A DNA stretch of 64,000 nt. Source: Aliiroseovarius sediminis. Its GTDB lineage: Bacteria; Pseudomonadota; Alphaproteobacteria; Rhodobacterales; Rhodobacteraceae. The DNA lies in assembly GCF_022678485.1 (NCBI RefSeq), contig NZ_JALBYP010000021.1, positions 62,001 through 126,000 of the forward strand, in the 5' to 3' direction. Each line of letters begins with the position of its first letter. The first letter of the stretch is position 1. The notes under the pieces are model-generated. The model saw nothing but the letters and a program-made list of their open reading frames with translations, had not been told where the DNA came from and did no database searches. The position numbers and the translations under genes are program-made. This document shows, piece by piece, positions 20,336 through 29,684 of this stretch.

Positions 20336-20401
20336 GTCGCAAGACGCCTTGCCAAGATCGCGTTTGGGGCGGAAGCTGAACAGAATAAGGCGGGGTCATG
20401 C

Positions 20402-21139
20402 ATGGTTGAAATCTGTCAAAAAAGCCTTCCGATCCATCCATGGGCGGATGATCGCCTGACCCGGTTGCCGGGCCTTTTGCCAATGGAACCGGGTGAATGG
20501 CTGCTGCAGGATGATGTCTATGGCCCACAAATGGCGCATCGGGTCGCGCTGATCCGTGATCGGGCCGAGGTCGTTCACAAGCTTAGCCATGCCGCGCGGC
20601 CTGCGGCGGATGAACTTTTGGAAACCGTCCTGGACGAATTGGCCACGATAGAAGGGTTCGAGGTGGCAACAGCCCACGTCATTTGCCCCGATGGGCGCCG
20701 CGTGCGGATTGACCGTGCCGCGCCGTTGCTAACCTGTGGTGCGTTGGTGCAGGAAGACCTTGTTTTGATGCAAAAACAAGCGGATGAGCATGTGTTGACT
20801 GGCGCAATTCTGTGCTTTCCCGCCAGTTGGTCGCTGGACGAGAAGTTCATGAGACCCCTGATCCGCATTCACAAACCGATCCCAAGCTATACCGATGATA
20901 TCGCGCGGCGGGTTCAACGGCTTTTTGATGGGATCAAGGTCGGGCGGCCCATGTGGCGTGCAAACTGCCTGACTTATGATGACCCCGAGCTTCATCAACC
21001 ATGCCGGGAATACCAGCGGCGCAGCGCCTGCCGGGATGGGCTGACATGGACGCGTGTTGAACGTCAGGGGATGCGCCGTCTGCCGGAGACGGATGCCGTG
21101 GTATTTTCAATCCATACCTATGTGGTGCGAAATTCCTGA
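20402..21139 (+). CDS. DUF3445 (heme-dependent oxidative N-demethylase-like) protein
   Basis: 245 residues. Segments LPMEPGEWLLQDDVYGPQM, GAILCFPASWSLDEKF and RVERQGMRRLPETDAVVFSIHTY are characteristic of the DUF3445 family, of which a member is the alpha subunit of heme-dependent dimethylamine N-demethylase. Whether it acts on methylamines here is unknown; no partner subunits lie nearby. It starts 66 bases after the EEP gene and may share its transcript. Confidence 0.72.
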   Translation: MVEICQKSLPIHPWADDRLTRLPGLLPMEPGEWLLQDDVYGPQMAHRVALIRDRAEVVHKLSHAARPAADELLETVLDELATIEGFEVATAHVICPDGRRVRIDRAAPLLTCGALVQEDLVLMQKQADEHVLTGAILCFPASWSLDEKFMRPLIRIHKPIPSYTDDIARRVQRLFDGIKVGRPMWRANCLTYDDPELHQPCREYQRRSACRDGLTWTRVERQGMRRLPETDAVVFSIHTYVVRNS

Positions 21140-21345
21140 CTGTTTCAGCCCGTAGAATCAGTTATTATTAACAAAGAGGTGGCTTCGATATTTCAGCTGA
21201 ATAACGAAGGCTTGGATGTGGGCATCAGGTGCGTTTTCATCTTGTCACCCGACGATATGTGTCGCCAATAGCCAAAATGATATGTGGCAGTCGCGGCGAA
21301 CCCGCGCGCCGTTGAATAGTGAACTTGGTATGAAAGGTTTCAAAT

Positions 21346-21606
21346 ATGATGCGAAGCGGAGTTATGATGCTGACGATGGCGGTGGTGTTGTCGGGTTGCG
21401 TGCGCGGTGGCTATGAGAGCACGCCGGTCGAGGTGAACACCCCTAAGGGTAAGGTTACCTGCCAACTTTATTCTCCCGAGCGTGTGCAATGGGACGAGGC
21501 GATTGCAAAGCCTGACGCCATGTCCCAACGTGAAGCGGACGCGGTCTGTATTGTTCGCGGTGCTGAACAATTGAAAGCCTATCGTGCGCAAGGTGGCACC
21601 AAGTAG
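21346..21606 (+). CDS. Small predicted lipoprotein of unknown function
   Basis: 86 residues. Hydrophobic N-terminus with lipobox LSGC (Cys17), then a small domain with two further cysteines (VTCQLYSPE and DAVCIVRG) that could form a disulphide. Not recognised further. It is preceded by a 206-base region in which I see no gene, and is followed by a terminator shared with glnA. Confidence 0.65.
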   Translation: MMRSGVMMLTMAVVLSGCVRGGYESTPVEVNTPKGKVTCQLYSPERVQWDEAIAKPDAMSQREADAVCIVRGAEQLKAYRAQGGTK

Positions 21607-21649
21607 AAGCGTGCTTCTGTGTCGCGCAAACGGGCGGCATGTTTGACTA

Positions 21650-21680
21650 AAAAAGGGCGCCTATTGCGGCGCCCTTTCGT
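21650..21680. terminator. Bidirectional terminator between lipoprotein gene and glnA
   Basis: Stem agggcgcc (21654-21661) / ggcgccct (21668-21675), flanked by aaaaa on the left and ttcgtgtttt on the right. Placed between two convergent genes. Confidence 0.8.
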
Positions 21681-21705
21681 GTTTTCGGCCTATCTTTAAG
21701 GTGTC

Positions 21706-23112
21706 TTAGCAGCTGTAATACATTTGGTACTCGATCGGATGCGGGGTTTGTTCGTAAGCGTGAACCTCTTCCCATTTCAGGGCCAGATATCCGTCGATCT
21801 GGTCTTTGGTGAATACGTCACCGGCCAGAAGGAAATCGTGATCGGTGTCCAGACTGTCCAGTGCCTCGCGCAGCGATGTGCAGACGGTGTCGAGGCCTTC
21901 CAGTTCTTCGGGCGGGAGGTCATAGAGGTTCTTGTCCTGCGCGGGGCCGGGGTCGATCTTGTTCTTGATGCCGTCAAGGCCAGCCATCAGAAGTGCTGCA
22001 AAACACAGATAGGGGTTGGCGGCGGGGTCAGGGAAGCGGGCTTCGACCCGTTTGGCTTTCGGGCTTTCGGTCCACGGAATACGCACGCAGCCCGACCGGT
22101 TTTGCGCCGAATATGCGCGCAGAACAGGGGCCTCGAACCCCGGAATAAGGCGCTTGTAACTATTGGTTGTGGGGTTGGTGAAAGCGTTCAGGGTCTTGGC
22201 ATGTTTCAGGATGCCACCGATGAACCAGATCGCCTCTTGGCTGAGGTCCGCGTATTTGTCGCCTGCAAACAGCGGCTTCCCGTCTTTCCAGATTGACATA
22301 TTAACGTGCATTCCGGTCCCGTTGTCCCCTGCAATCGGCTTGGGCATGAAGGTTGCCGATTTACCGTAGGCGTGGGCGACGTTGTGGATGATGTACTTGT
22401 ATTTTTGCAGTTCGTCCGCCTGTTTGGTCAGGCTGTCGAAGATTAGCCCAAGCTCGTGCTGGCACGATGCGACCTCGTGGTGATGCTTGTCGGTTTTCAT
22501 GCCAAGCTGTTTCATCGTGGTCAGCATTTCCGAGCGCAGATCCTGCGCGTCGTCAATCGGGTTCACGGGGAAATAGCCGCCTTTCAGGCCGGGACGATGG
22601 CCGGTGTTACCCATTTCATATTCAGTGTCGGAATTCCACGACGCATCGACAGCGTCCACTTCAAACGAGACTTTGTTGATGGTGTTTGAGAAACGCACAT
22701 CGTCAAACAGGAAGAATTCGGCTTCCGGCCCCATGAAGGCCACGTCGCCAATGCCCGAGGCTTTCAGGTAAGACTCGGCCTTCTGCGCTGTCCCGCGCGG
22801 GTCGCGACCATAGGCTTCACCCGTGTCCGGTTCAACGACTGAACAGTGAACACACAGGGTTTTCTCTGCATAAAACGGGTCGATATAGGTGGAATCGAGG
22901 TCCGGCATCAGTTTCATGTCGGAGTTTTCGATGGACTTCCAGCCGCCAATGGACGAGCCGTCGAACATGAATCCCTCTTCAAGAAAGTCTTCGTCGACGA
23001 GGTCGCAGTCCACGGTGACGTGTTGCAGGGTGCCGCGCACATCGGTGAAGCGGATATCGACATAGGCAATGTCGTCGTCCTTGATCTGGTTAAGTACGTC
23101 CTGAACGCTCAT
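21706..23112 (-). CDS. glnA: Glutamine synthetase type I
   Basis: 468 residues. N-terminal beta-grasp and catalytic domain with [10 protein letters not shown]-type loop (here [11 protein letters not shown]), [11 protein letters not shown], the ammonium/ATP regions [13 protein letters not shown] and [12 protein letters not shown], and [10 protein letters not shown]. The adenylylation tyrosine lies in [10 protein letters not shown] near residue 400, so activity is expected to be controlled by GlnE. Assimilates ammonium. Follows glnB by 33 bases in one operon. Confidence 0.96.
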   Translation of the reverse strand: MSVQDVLNQIKDDDIAYVDIRFTDVRGTLQHVTVDCDLVDEDFLEEGFMFDGSSIGGWKSIENSDMKLMPDLDSTYIDPFYAEKTLCVHCSVVEPDTGEAYGRDPRGTAQKAESYLKASGIGDVAFMGPEAEFFLFDDVRFSNTINKVSFEVDAVDASWNSDTEYEMGNTGHRPGLKGGYFPVNPIDDAQDLRSEMLTTMKQLGMKTDKHHHEVASCQHELGLIFDSLTKQADELQKYKYIIHNVAHAYGKSATFMPKPIAGDNGTGMHVNMSIWKDGKPLFAGDKYADLSQEAIWFIGGILKHAKTLNAFTNPTTNSYKRLIPGFEAPVLRAYSAQNRSGCVRIPWTESPKAKRVEARFPDPAANPYLCFAALLMAGLDGIKNKIDPGPAQDKNLYDLPPEELEGLDTVCTSLREALDSLDTDHDFLLAGDVFTKDQIDGYLALKWEEVHAYEQTPHPIEYQMYYSC

Positions 23113-23145
23113 GTCAGTTTTCCTTGGTTCGTATCTGATGGGTCG

Positions 23146-23619
<474 letters not shown>

Positions 23620-23651
23620 TCAAGAATTGAGCATGTGACGAAAGGTGACCC

Positions 23652-25280
23652 ATGACCGAACTGCTGACAGCGGCCCAGATGAGGGCGATAGAGCAAGCCG
23701 CAATCGACTCAGGTGAGGTCACCGGGCTTGAGCTGATGGAGCGTGCGGGCAAGGGCGTGGTCGAGGCGATTTTCGAGGAATGGCCGGAGCTTGCGAAGAC
23801 CTCTCATAAGGCTGTGGTGTTGTGTGGACCGGGAAACAATGGTGGCGATGGGTTTGTTGTGGCGCGCCTGTTGAAGGAGTGGGGCTGGGAGGTCGAGGTG
23901 TTCCTGTATGGGGATGCCGAGAAGCTGCCGCCGGATGCGCGGGTGAATTATGAGCGGTGGGAGGGGCATGTTGGTGACGTGCTTACATACCAAGCAAGTA
24001 AAGGGTGGGGCTGTGATTTGCTGATCGACGCCTTGTTCGGAACAGGTCTAACCAGAGGTATAAAGCCATTAGGTGACCTGTTTTGGAATATGGGCGACAT
24101 GGTGGATTGTTTTGAAATTGAGTGGGGGCACAAGCGAGGGCGTCCAGCGATTGTCGCCATCGACATACCCAGCGGTGTCTGTTCGGATAGCGGAAAAGAA
24201 TTTCCGAATGAAGAGCATTGGACACGTTTTTCTGCGCACGCCCATCTTTCTGTCTCATTCCATAGTGGAAAGCCAGGTCACTATCTCGGCGATGGTTCTG
24301 AGAATGCTGGAAAATGTGTTGTCAAATCCATTGGTCTAGAGGGCAGTCGTCGGCCGCGGGTGGGGATGAAGTCCCCGCCCGGGGGGGCGGCCGAGGACTG
24401 CCCGGCGGTGCCGCCGGGCGAGATCGTCAAATTGGTCGACCAACCCAACTGGTTGGATAAACTGGGGAAAGATCATAAATACTCCTACGGCCACGCACTC
24501 ATCCTGTCTGGCCCGCCCGGCAAAGGCGGTGCTGCGCGACTGACGGCCCGTGGGGCGCTACGGATCGGGGCAGGGCTTGTCACCGTCGCCCCGACACCCG
24601 GCGCCCTCCAAGAGAACGCGGCGCGGTTGGATGCGATCATGCTATCGCCCGTTGGTGATGCCCCGACACTCGAAACCGTTTTGGCGGACGAGAGGCTCAA
24701 TGCGCTGTGCATTGGACCCGGACTGGGGCAAGAGCGGGCGCGGGAACTGGTGCCGGTGGCGCTCGCCGCCAAACGGGCGACGGTTCTGGACGCGGATGCG
24801 TTGACGGCGTACGCGAGTAATCCCGCCGAGCTATTCGGCATGCTGCATGAAACCTGCGTGCTGACGCCTCATGCTGGCGAGTTTGTGCGGTTGTTCCCGG
24901 ATATCGCCGATAAACTGAACGCCCCCGCCACGAAAGGGCCTGCCTATTCCAAGGTCGACGCGACGCGCGAGGCTGCTGCCCGTGCAGGCTGTGTGGTGCT
25001 GTTCAAGGGGCCGGATACGGTGATTGCTGCACCCGATGGGCGTTGCTCGATCAACTCTGCCGCTTACGAGCGGTCCGCGCCTTGGCTCGCGACGGCGGGC
25101 TCCGGTGACGTGTTGGCAGGGTTCATCACTGGGCTGCTCGCCCGTGGTTTCAACCCGATGAAAGCGGCTGAGAGCGCAGCTTGGCTGCATGTGGAATGCG
25201 CGCTGAGTTTCGGGCCGGGATTGATTGCCGAAGATTTGCCAGAGGCCCTGCCTGAGGTGTTCAGGAAGCTGGATATCTAG
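23652..25280 (+). CDS. nnrD: Bifunctional NAD(P)HX epimerase / ADP-dependent NAD(P)HX dehydratase
   Basis: 542 residues, two enzymes in one chain. The N-terminal YjeF domain (1 to about 230) epimerises damaged NAD(P)H hydrate: NNGGDGFV, DALFGTGL, AIDIPSG. The C-terminal ribokinase-like domain (from about 260) dehydrates the S-form: YGHALILSGPPGKGGAARL, LTPHAGEF, TAGSGDVLAG. The linker at about residues 231-256 is encoded by nested GC-rich palindromes (24341-24419). The epimerase half from about 23985 to 24340 is noticeably AT-richer than either flank. The 3' end overlaps the convergent Hint gene by 20 bases. Confidence 0.92.
   Translation: MTELLTAAQMRAIEQAAIDSGEVTGLELMERAGKGVVEAIFEEWPELAKTSHKAVVLCGPGNNGGDGFVVARLLKEWGWEVEVFLYGDAEKLPPDARVNYERWEGHVGDVLTYQASKGWGCDLLIDALFGTGLTRGIKPLGDLFWNMGDMVDCFEIEWGHKRGRPAIVAIDIPSGVCSDSGKEFPNEEHWTRFSAHAHLSVSFHSGKPGHYLGDGSENAGKCVVKSIGLEGSRRPRVGMKSPPGGAAEDCPAVPPGEIVKLVDQPNWLDKLGKDHKYSYGHALILSGPPGKGGAARLTARGALRIGAGLVTVAPTPGALQENAARLDAIMLSPVGDAPTLETVLADERLNALCIGPGLGQERARELVPVALAAKRATVLDADALTAYASNPAELFGMLHETCVLTPHAGEFVRLFPDIADKLNAPATKGPAYSKVDATREAAARAGCVVLFKGPDTVIAAPDGRCSINSAAYERSAPWLATAGSGDVLAGFITGLLARGFNPMKAAESAAWLHVECALSFGPGLIAEDLPEALPEVFRKLDI
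24341..24419. repeat. Nested palindromes inside the nnrD coding sequence
   Basis: Outer arms gggcagtcgtcggccgc (24341-24357) and gcggccgaggactgccc (24387-24403) pair at 16 of 17 positions; inner arms gggtgggga (24358-24366) and tccccgccc (24372-24380) pair at 8 of 9. A second perfect hairpin gcccggcgg / ccgccgggc occupies 24400-24419. The reading frame stays open and the segment encodes the inter-domain linker. It looks like an inserted palindromic element. Confidence 0.75.
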
Positions 25281-25782
25281 CGGCTACGGTCGCGGGCTGG
25301 CGCGCAGGCGTGGCAAGGACGGTTAGCCCTCCGACGCAGACCAATTGGGGCGCATAAAAATGCAGTTGGAACAGCGGCAGTTCGGCGTCCAGATCCATGC
25401 GGCGGATCAGCTCTCCGTCGGCGATGGCGGATACGGGCACAAGCGCCTGGTCGCGGCCAAACATCGCCCGCGCCATCCAACCTTCGACCATCACATGCTG
25501 GTGGTTGGACAGAATGACCGGACCGGCGTGGGCGCGTGCGTTGGTCTGGGTTTTGGGAGAAATACGGCACAGCATACGGGCCGGCGCAATATGGCAAGTG
25601 ATGGCGTCAAGGCGGGCTTTGCGACCGTCTGAGGTGATGATTTGGTCGCCGGGGCCAAGGGTTTCGACCGCGCGGTCGCCGTGCAATGTGCGCACCAATG
25701 CGCCGGGGCCAATGCCAGCGGTTGGACCTGCGCCACGCGCCTGCCCAGCCACCACATCCCCGTGAAAAGGGTTGGGTGTCAT
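25261..25782 (-). CDS. Stand-alone Hint (hedgehog/intein-like) domain protein
   Basis: 173 residues. The pattern GPGALVRTLHGDRAVETLGPGDQIITSDG followed by HQHVMVEGWMARAMFG and a terminal strand LVCVGGLTV is the Hint domain found in many Rhodobacteraceae proteins. There is no N-terminal nucleophile Cys/Ser at a splice junction and no extein, so protein splicing is not expected. Function unknown. (The 29-residue stretch quoted in part: GPGALVRTLHG and VETLGPGDQIIT.). Confidence 0.75.
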   Translation of the reverse strand: MTPNPFHGDVVAGQARGAGPTAGIGPGALVRTLHGDRAVETLGPGDQIITSDGRKARLDAITCHIAPARMLCRISPKTQTNARAHAGPVILSNHQHVMVEGWMARAMFGRDQALVPVSAIADGELIRRMDLDAELPLFQLHFYAPQLVCVGGLTVLATPARQPATVAARYPAS

Positions 25783-26041
25783 TTGTCGTCCTGCCTTCGT
25801 CTGTGGCCCTGTTTTCGAGCTCTGGTTGTATGGCGCAGGCTAACGCCAAAGCGCGAGAACGCACCTGTTTCCCGCTTCGAGCGTCCCATCGTTGCAAACA
25901 CTGTGGCTATTTCGTCGCGAAATGATGCCGATCTGTGGTGAAACCGCGCGTTTTTCCTCTCGCATCCCATCAATACTGGTGTTAGAAGGGCGCGAATTTG
26001 GGCGGCCCCTGCGAAACCGGTGCGGGCTGCCCACGGTTTTT

Positions 26042-26126
26042 GCGGGTGTGGCGGAATTGGTAGACGCACCAGATTTAGGTTCTGGCGCCGCGAGGCGTGG
26101 GGGTTCAAGTCCCTCCACCCGCACCA
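26042..26126 (+). tRNA. tRNA-Leu (anticodon UAG)
   Basis: Acceptor arms gcgggtg (26042-26048) and cacccgc (26116-26122) pair fully; the discriminator A and an encoded CCA follow. Anticodon stem ccaga/tctgg encloses tttaggt with anticodon TAG at 26076-26078, reading CUA. A long variable arm (class II) and T-arm with ggttcaagtcc are present. Only 23 bases separate it from the tig start codon, so it is probably excised from a common transcript. Confidence 0.95.
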
Positions 26127-26149
26127 AAGACGAAAAAAAGGACGAAATG

Positions 26150-27484
26150 ATGCAGGTCACCGAGACCCTGAATGAAGGTCTGAAACGCGGCTATAAGATT
26201 GTGGTTCCGGCCGCTGATCTGGACGCAAAAGTCAACGATAAGCTGGTCGAAGCACAGCCCGAAGTGGAAATGAAGGGCTTTCGCAAGGGCAAGGTGCCCC
26301 TGGCGCTTCTGAAAAAGCAGTTTGGCCAGCGCCTGATGGGCGAAGCCATGCAGGAAGCTGTCGATGGCGCGATGAGTAAGCACTTCGAAGACAGCGGTGA
26401 CCGTCCGGCCATGCAGCCCGACGTGAAAATGACCAATGAAGAGTGGAAAGAAGGCGACGATGTCGAGGTCGAAATGACCTATGAGGCGCTGCCCGACATT
26501 CCCGAGGTCAATCTGAAAGGCATCAAGTTGGAAAAGCTGGTCGTCAAGGCGGCAGATGCTGATGTCGACGAAGCGCTGAACAGCCTTGCCGAAACCGCGC
26601 AGGACTTCAAGGACCGCAAGAAAGGTTCGAAAGCCAAGGACGGCGATCAGGTTGTGATCGACTTCCTGGGCAAGGTAGATGGCGAGCCCTTCGACGGTGG
26701 TGCGGCGGAAGATTACCCGCTGGTGTTGGGGTCAGGATCGTTCATTCCGGGCTTTGAGGAGCAGCTGGTGGGGGCAAAAGCCGGTGACGAGCTTGACGTC
26801 ACCGTGACGTTCCCAGCGGAGTATGGTGCCGAGAACCTGGCCGGCAAGGATGCGGTCTTTGAATGCAAGGTGAAAGAGGTCAAGGAACCTGTTGCCGCCG
26901 AGTTGAACGACGAACTGGCCAAGAAATTCGGAGCCGACGATCTTGAGGCGCTTAAAGCACAGGTTGCAGAACGTCTGGAAGCCGAATTCTCGGGTGCGGC
27001 GCGTGCTGTGATGAAACGCGGCCTGCTGGACGAGATGGACAAGCTGGTTGATTTCGATCTGCCGCCGTCGCTGCTGGACGCCGAAGCCAAGCAGATCGCG
27101 CATCAGCTGTGGCACGAGGAAAACCCGGACGTGGAAGGTCACGATCACCCTGAGATCGAGCCGACGGACGAGCACAACAAACTGGCGGGTCGCCGTGTAC
27201 GCCTTGGTCTGCTGTTGGCGGAACTGGGCCAGACAGCCGAGATCGAAGTGACGGATGCCGAGATGACCCAAGCGGTCATGAACCAAGCGCGTCAGTATCC
27301 GGGTCAGGAACGTCAGTTCTTTGAATTCGTTCAGCAAAACCCGCAGATGCGTCAGCAAATTCAGGCGCCGCTGTTTGAAGACAAAGTAATCGACTATATC
27401 TTTGAGCTGGCGGAAGTGTCGGAAAAAGAAGTGTCGAAAGACGATCTTCAGAAGGCTGTTGAGGCGCTGGAAGAAGAAGAATAA
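26150..27484 (+). CDS. tig: Trigger factor (ribosome-associated chaperone, peptidyl-prolyl isomerase)
   Basis: 444 residues. N-terminal ribosome-binding domain with the signature FRKGKVP ([17 protein letters not shown]), central FKBP-like PPIase ([20 protein letters not shown]), and a C-terminal chaperone arm ending in an acidic tail (ALEEEE). Binds at the polypeptide exit tunnel via L23 and shields nascent chains. Start chosen at 26150 ([10 protein letters not shown]) with aagga 8-12 bases upstream; ATG at 26147 would add one Met. The reading frame continues upstream through the tRNA but that part is not coding. Alone with its own terminator. Confidence 0.95.
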   Translation: MQVTETLNEGLKRGYKIVVPAADLDAKVNDKLVEAQPEVEMKGFRKGKVPLALLKKQFGQRLMGEAMQEAVDGAMSKHFEDSGDRPAMQPDVKMTNEEWKEGDDVEVEMTYEALPDIPEVNLKGIKLEKLVVKAADADVDEALNSLAETAQDFKDRKKGSKAKDGDQVVIDFLGKVDGEPFDGGAAEDYPLVLGSGSFIPGFEEQLVGAKAGDELDVTVTFPAEYGAENLAGKDAVFECKVKEVKEPVAAELNDELAKKFGADDLEALKAQVAERLEAEFSGAARAVMKRGLLDEMDKLVDFDLPPSLLDAEAKQIAHQLWHEENPDVEGHDHPEIEPTDEHNKLAGRRVRLGLLLAELGQTAEIEVTDAEMTQAVMNQARQYPGQERQFFEFVQQNPQMRQQIQAPLFEDKVIDYIFELAEVSEKEVSKDDLQKAVEALEEEE

Positions 27485-27508
27485 GAACGACGCTGTCGTT
27501 CAAAGAAA

Positions 27509-27538
27509 AGGCCGCCTGATTGGGCGGCCTTTTTCTTT
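27509..27538 (+). terminator. Intrinsic terminator of tig
   Basis: Stem aggccgcc (27509-27516) / ggcggcct (27523-27530) followed by tttttctttt. Preceded by aaag, so it also works for the convergent transglycosylase gene. Confidence 0.88.
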
Positions 27539-27552
27539 TGTTGGTGAATGCC

Positions 27553-28038
27553 TTAGCCGGGGCGCAATCCGGTTTCGACCAGCAGGCCCATGCGCTTGGC
27601 CTCGTAATAATACCCCCTCGCATACCATTTCATCGCGTCCTTAATGCTGCCGCCAGATACGATATAGGCCCCACGCAAATACTTGCCCGCGTATTTCAGG
27701 TTGATATCCGGGTCCAGAAGCTCGGACGCGGGGCCGCGATGGCCCATCGTGCGGGCGGTCTGCGGCAGGATTTGCAGAAGCCCCCAATATGGTCCGTTAC
27801 GCGCCCATGGTCGGTGCGTGCTTTCGCGCACCGCCTGCCGGTGCACCAACTCGCGCGGGATCTGGTAATGATCGGCCCATTTGTTGATCAAAATACGCAG
27901 TTGGGGCGTTTCATTGGGGTAAAGAGGCGGGTTTTCTCCGCCGCGCGCTTTGGTGGTTGACGTTTTGCCGCGCGAGCAGGCAGCCAAGGTCAATGAGGGC
28001 AGAAAGGCCAGAACGGCGCGCCGAGATAACTGTTTCAT
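27553..28038 (-). CDS. Tat-type lipoprotein with lytic transglycosylase (SLT) domain
   Basis: 161 residues. N-terminus SRRAVLAFLPSLTLAAC combines a twin-arginine motif (R6-R7) with a lipobox (Cys21). The rest resembles an SLT domain: the catalytic Glu in VRESTH, then GLLQILPQTAR and YLRGAY...MKWYARGY. The canonical ES motif is present as RESTHRP. It would cleave peptidoglycan glycan strands. Short for the family, about the minimal domain. Confidence 0.82.
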   Translation of the reverse strand: MKQLSRRAVLAFLPSLTLAACSRGKTSTTKARGGENPPLYPNETPQLRILINKWADHYQIPRELVHRQAVRESTHRPWARNGPYWGLLQILPQTARTMGHRGPASELLDPDINLKYAGKYLRGAYIVSGGSIKDAMKWYARGYYYEAKRMGLLVETGLRPG

Positions 28039-28183
28039 AGCTTAGCTTATAGGTGCCGAACCGGTCATGAGATAGAGCGATCATCGATGATCGGCGATGG
28101 CGTGCTGATTTCGCGTGGCCGTGTTGCATGGAACCATCGGGCTGCGTTTGCGTTGAGTTGAAGAACATCAAAGGAGGCCAGTG

Positions 28184-28756
28184 ATGGTTGATCAAGCGGA
28201 CACTAAACAAAACGAACCCCAATTCCGCGCCAAACAAGACCCATCACATAACGGCGGCGGGATGAAGGGTGGCTATGGCCGGTTTCTGGCGATGATCGCC
28301 ACCTCGACAGTTGCGATGTTCGGGCTGATGTATCTTAACACCTACGCTATGGACCATGTTTTCTTCTCGCAGACCCGGATGTGGATGGCACTTTATATGG
28401 GTGGCATGATGGCGATTGTCATGCTGGCCTTCATGCTGGGCATGTATACGAACCGGACCGCCAACATTGCCATTTTCATCGGCGCGGTGATCGCGTTTGG
28501 ATTAGGCGTGACACTGGTGCGGTCACAGGCGACGGTCGGGGATGTTGTATGGATGAAGGCAATGATCCCGCACCACTCGATTGCGGTTCTGACCAGCGAG
28601 CGGGCCGATATCTCGGACCCAAGGGTGCGCGCGCTGGCGGACGCTATCATCGAAGCACAGCGGGCCGAAATCGAGGAAATGAAACGCTATATAACGGATA
28701 TTGAGACCAATGGAGACGCGCCGGCGGGAACGCCGCGCAAGACGCAGGCCGACTGA
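28184..28756 (+). CDS. DUF305 family membrane protein
   Basis: 190 residues. Hydrophilic N-terminus, three to four membrane segments (FLAMIATSTVAMFGLMYLN, LYMGGMMAIVMLAFMLGMY, IAIFIGAVIAFGLGVTLV) and a C-terminal ferritin-like helix pair with MIPHHSIAVLTSERADI, the His-His motif that marks DUF305. Members occur with copper and redox genes; the function is not established. ATG at 28184 after aaaggagg; a GTG one codon earlier is too close to that site. Followed by a glutaredoxin-MauE fusion at 28 bases, probably one operon. Confidence 0.82.
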   Translation: MVDQADTKQNEPQFRAKQDPSHNGGGMKGGYGRFLAMIATSTVAMFGLMYLNTYAMDHVFFSQTRMWMALYMGGMMAIVMLAFMLGMYTNRTANIAIFIGAVIAFGLGVTLVRSQATVGDVVWMKAMIPHHSIAVLTSERADISDPRVRALADAIIEAQRAEIEEMKRYITDIETNGDAPAGTPRKTQAD

Positions 28757-28784
28757 TACAGCGTTCCTGATAAAGGAGGGTGCC

Positions 28785-29600
28785 ATGACACTTGCACAAG
28801 ACATTGACGGCCCGGAAATCGCACGGGCCAAAAGGCAAGGCGCAGGTCTTCGCGCCTCGGTTTACCGGATGGCGATGCCGGGGCATCTTTGCCCCTTCGG
28901 CTTGAAATCGAAATCGCTGTTGGAGCGGAAAGGGTATGTCATCGACGACAACCTGCTAACGACTCGTGAACAAGTGGATGCTTTTCAAGCCGCGCATGAT
29001 GTAGACGAAACCCCGCAAGCTTTCATCGATGGCAAGCGGATTGGCGGCTATTCTGATCTGAAAGAGCATTTTGGCTATCGCGTTCTGGGCGAAGACGATA
29101 CGTCCTATCAGCCCGTTATCGCGATATTTGCGGCGACGGCGCTGATGGCATTAGCGATTGTTCTTAACCTTTACGATGGATTTCCCATTCTGACGTGGCT
29201 CAAGTGGTTCTTTGCAACCTCGATGGTGGCGCTGGCCATCCAGAAACTGCGCGATGTCGAGGCATTCGTGAACGGATTTCTGGGCTATGATCTGTTGGCG
29301 CGCCGTTATGTGCCCTATGGTTACGCCTATCCTTTTGCCGAGCTTTACACCGGCGTTGGCATGATGGGGTTGATCGGCACTGGTAGCGCGTTGATTTGTT
29401 TGGTGGCGCCGGTGGGCATGTTCATCGGGACCATTGGCGCGATCAGCGTGATCAAGGCTGTGTATGTCGACAAACGCGAGTTGACCTGCGCTTGCGTGGG
29501 TGGTGGATCGAACGTGCCGTTGGGGGCGATTTCGTTGACTGAAAACCTGGTCATGCTGGGCATGGGTGTCTGGATGCTGGGCGTGTGGATGGCTGGCTAA
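28785..29600 (+). CDS. Glutaredoxin domain fused to a MauE-like membrane domain
   Basis: 271 residues. Residues 1 to about 100 form a glutaredoxin-like domain, but the active site reads MPGHLCPFGLKS with one cysteine (monothiol), and TPQAFIDGKRIGGYSDL is the classical glutathione-binding cis-Pro and GG segment. Residues about 105-271 have four membrane helices similar to MauE/DoxX-like redox proteins, with ELTCACVGGGSNVPLG carrying a CxC pair. Suggests electron or thiol transfer across the inner membrane. Start ATG at 28785 with aaaggaggg 5 bases before it; the partner DUF305 gene is immediately upstream. Confidence 0.8.
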   Translation: MTLAQDIDGPEIARAKRQGAGLRASVYRMAMPGHLCPFGLKSKSLLERKGYVIDDNLLTTREQVDAFQAAHDVDETPQAFIDGKRIGGYSDLKEHFGYRVLGEDDTSYQPVIAIFAATALMALAIVLNLYDGFPILTWLKWFFATSMVALAIQKLRDVEAFVNGFLGYDLLARRYVPYGYAYPFAELYTGVGMMGLIGTGSALICLVAPVGMFIGTIGAISVIKAVYVDKRELTCACVGGGSNVPLGAISLTENLVMLGMGVWMLGVWMAG

Positions 29601-29635
29601 GCCGTCAGGCACTGGCGGGCCGGTGGTGCAGAACG

Positions 29636-29663
29636 AAAAAGGCCGCCCCGGGGGCGGCCTTTT
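29636..29663. terminator. Bidirectional terminator between glutaredoxin-MauE gene and rplI
   Basis: Stem ggccgcc (29641-29647) / ggcggcc (29653-29659) with a GC loop, flanked by aaaaa on the left and tttt on the right, which gives U-runs on both strands for the two convergent transcripts. Confidence 0.88.
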
Positions 29664-29684
29664 GTATACGCGGTGAGAAAGGGA

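Noticed and set aside
25892-26149. Longer reading frame of tig running through the tRNA
   Set aside because: The segment covers tRNA-Leu and a promoter region; tig families start at MQVTETL.
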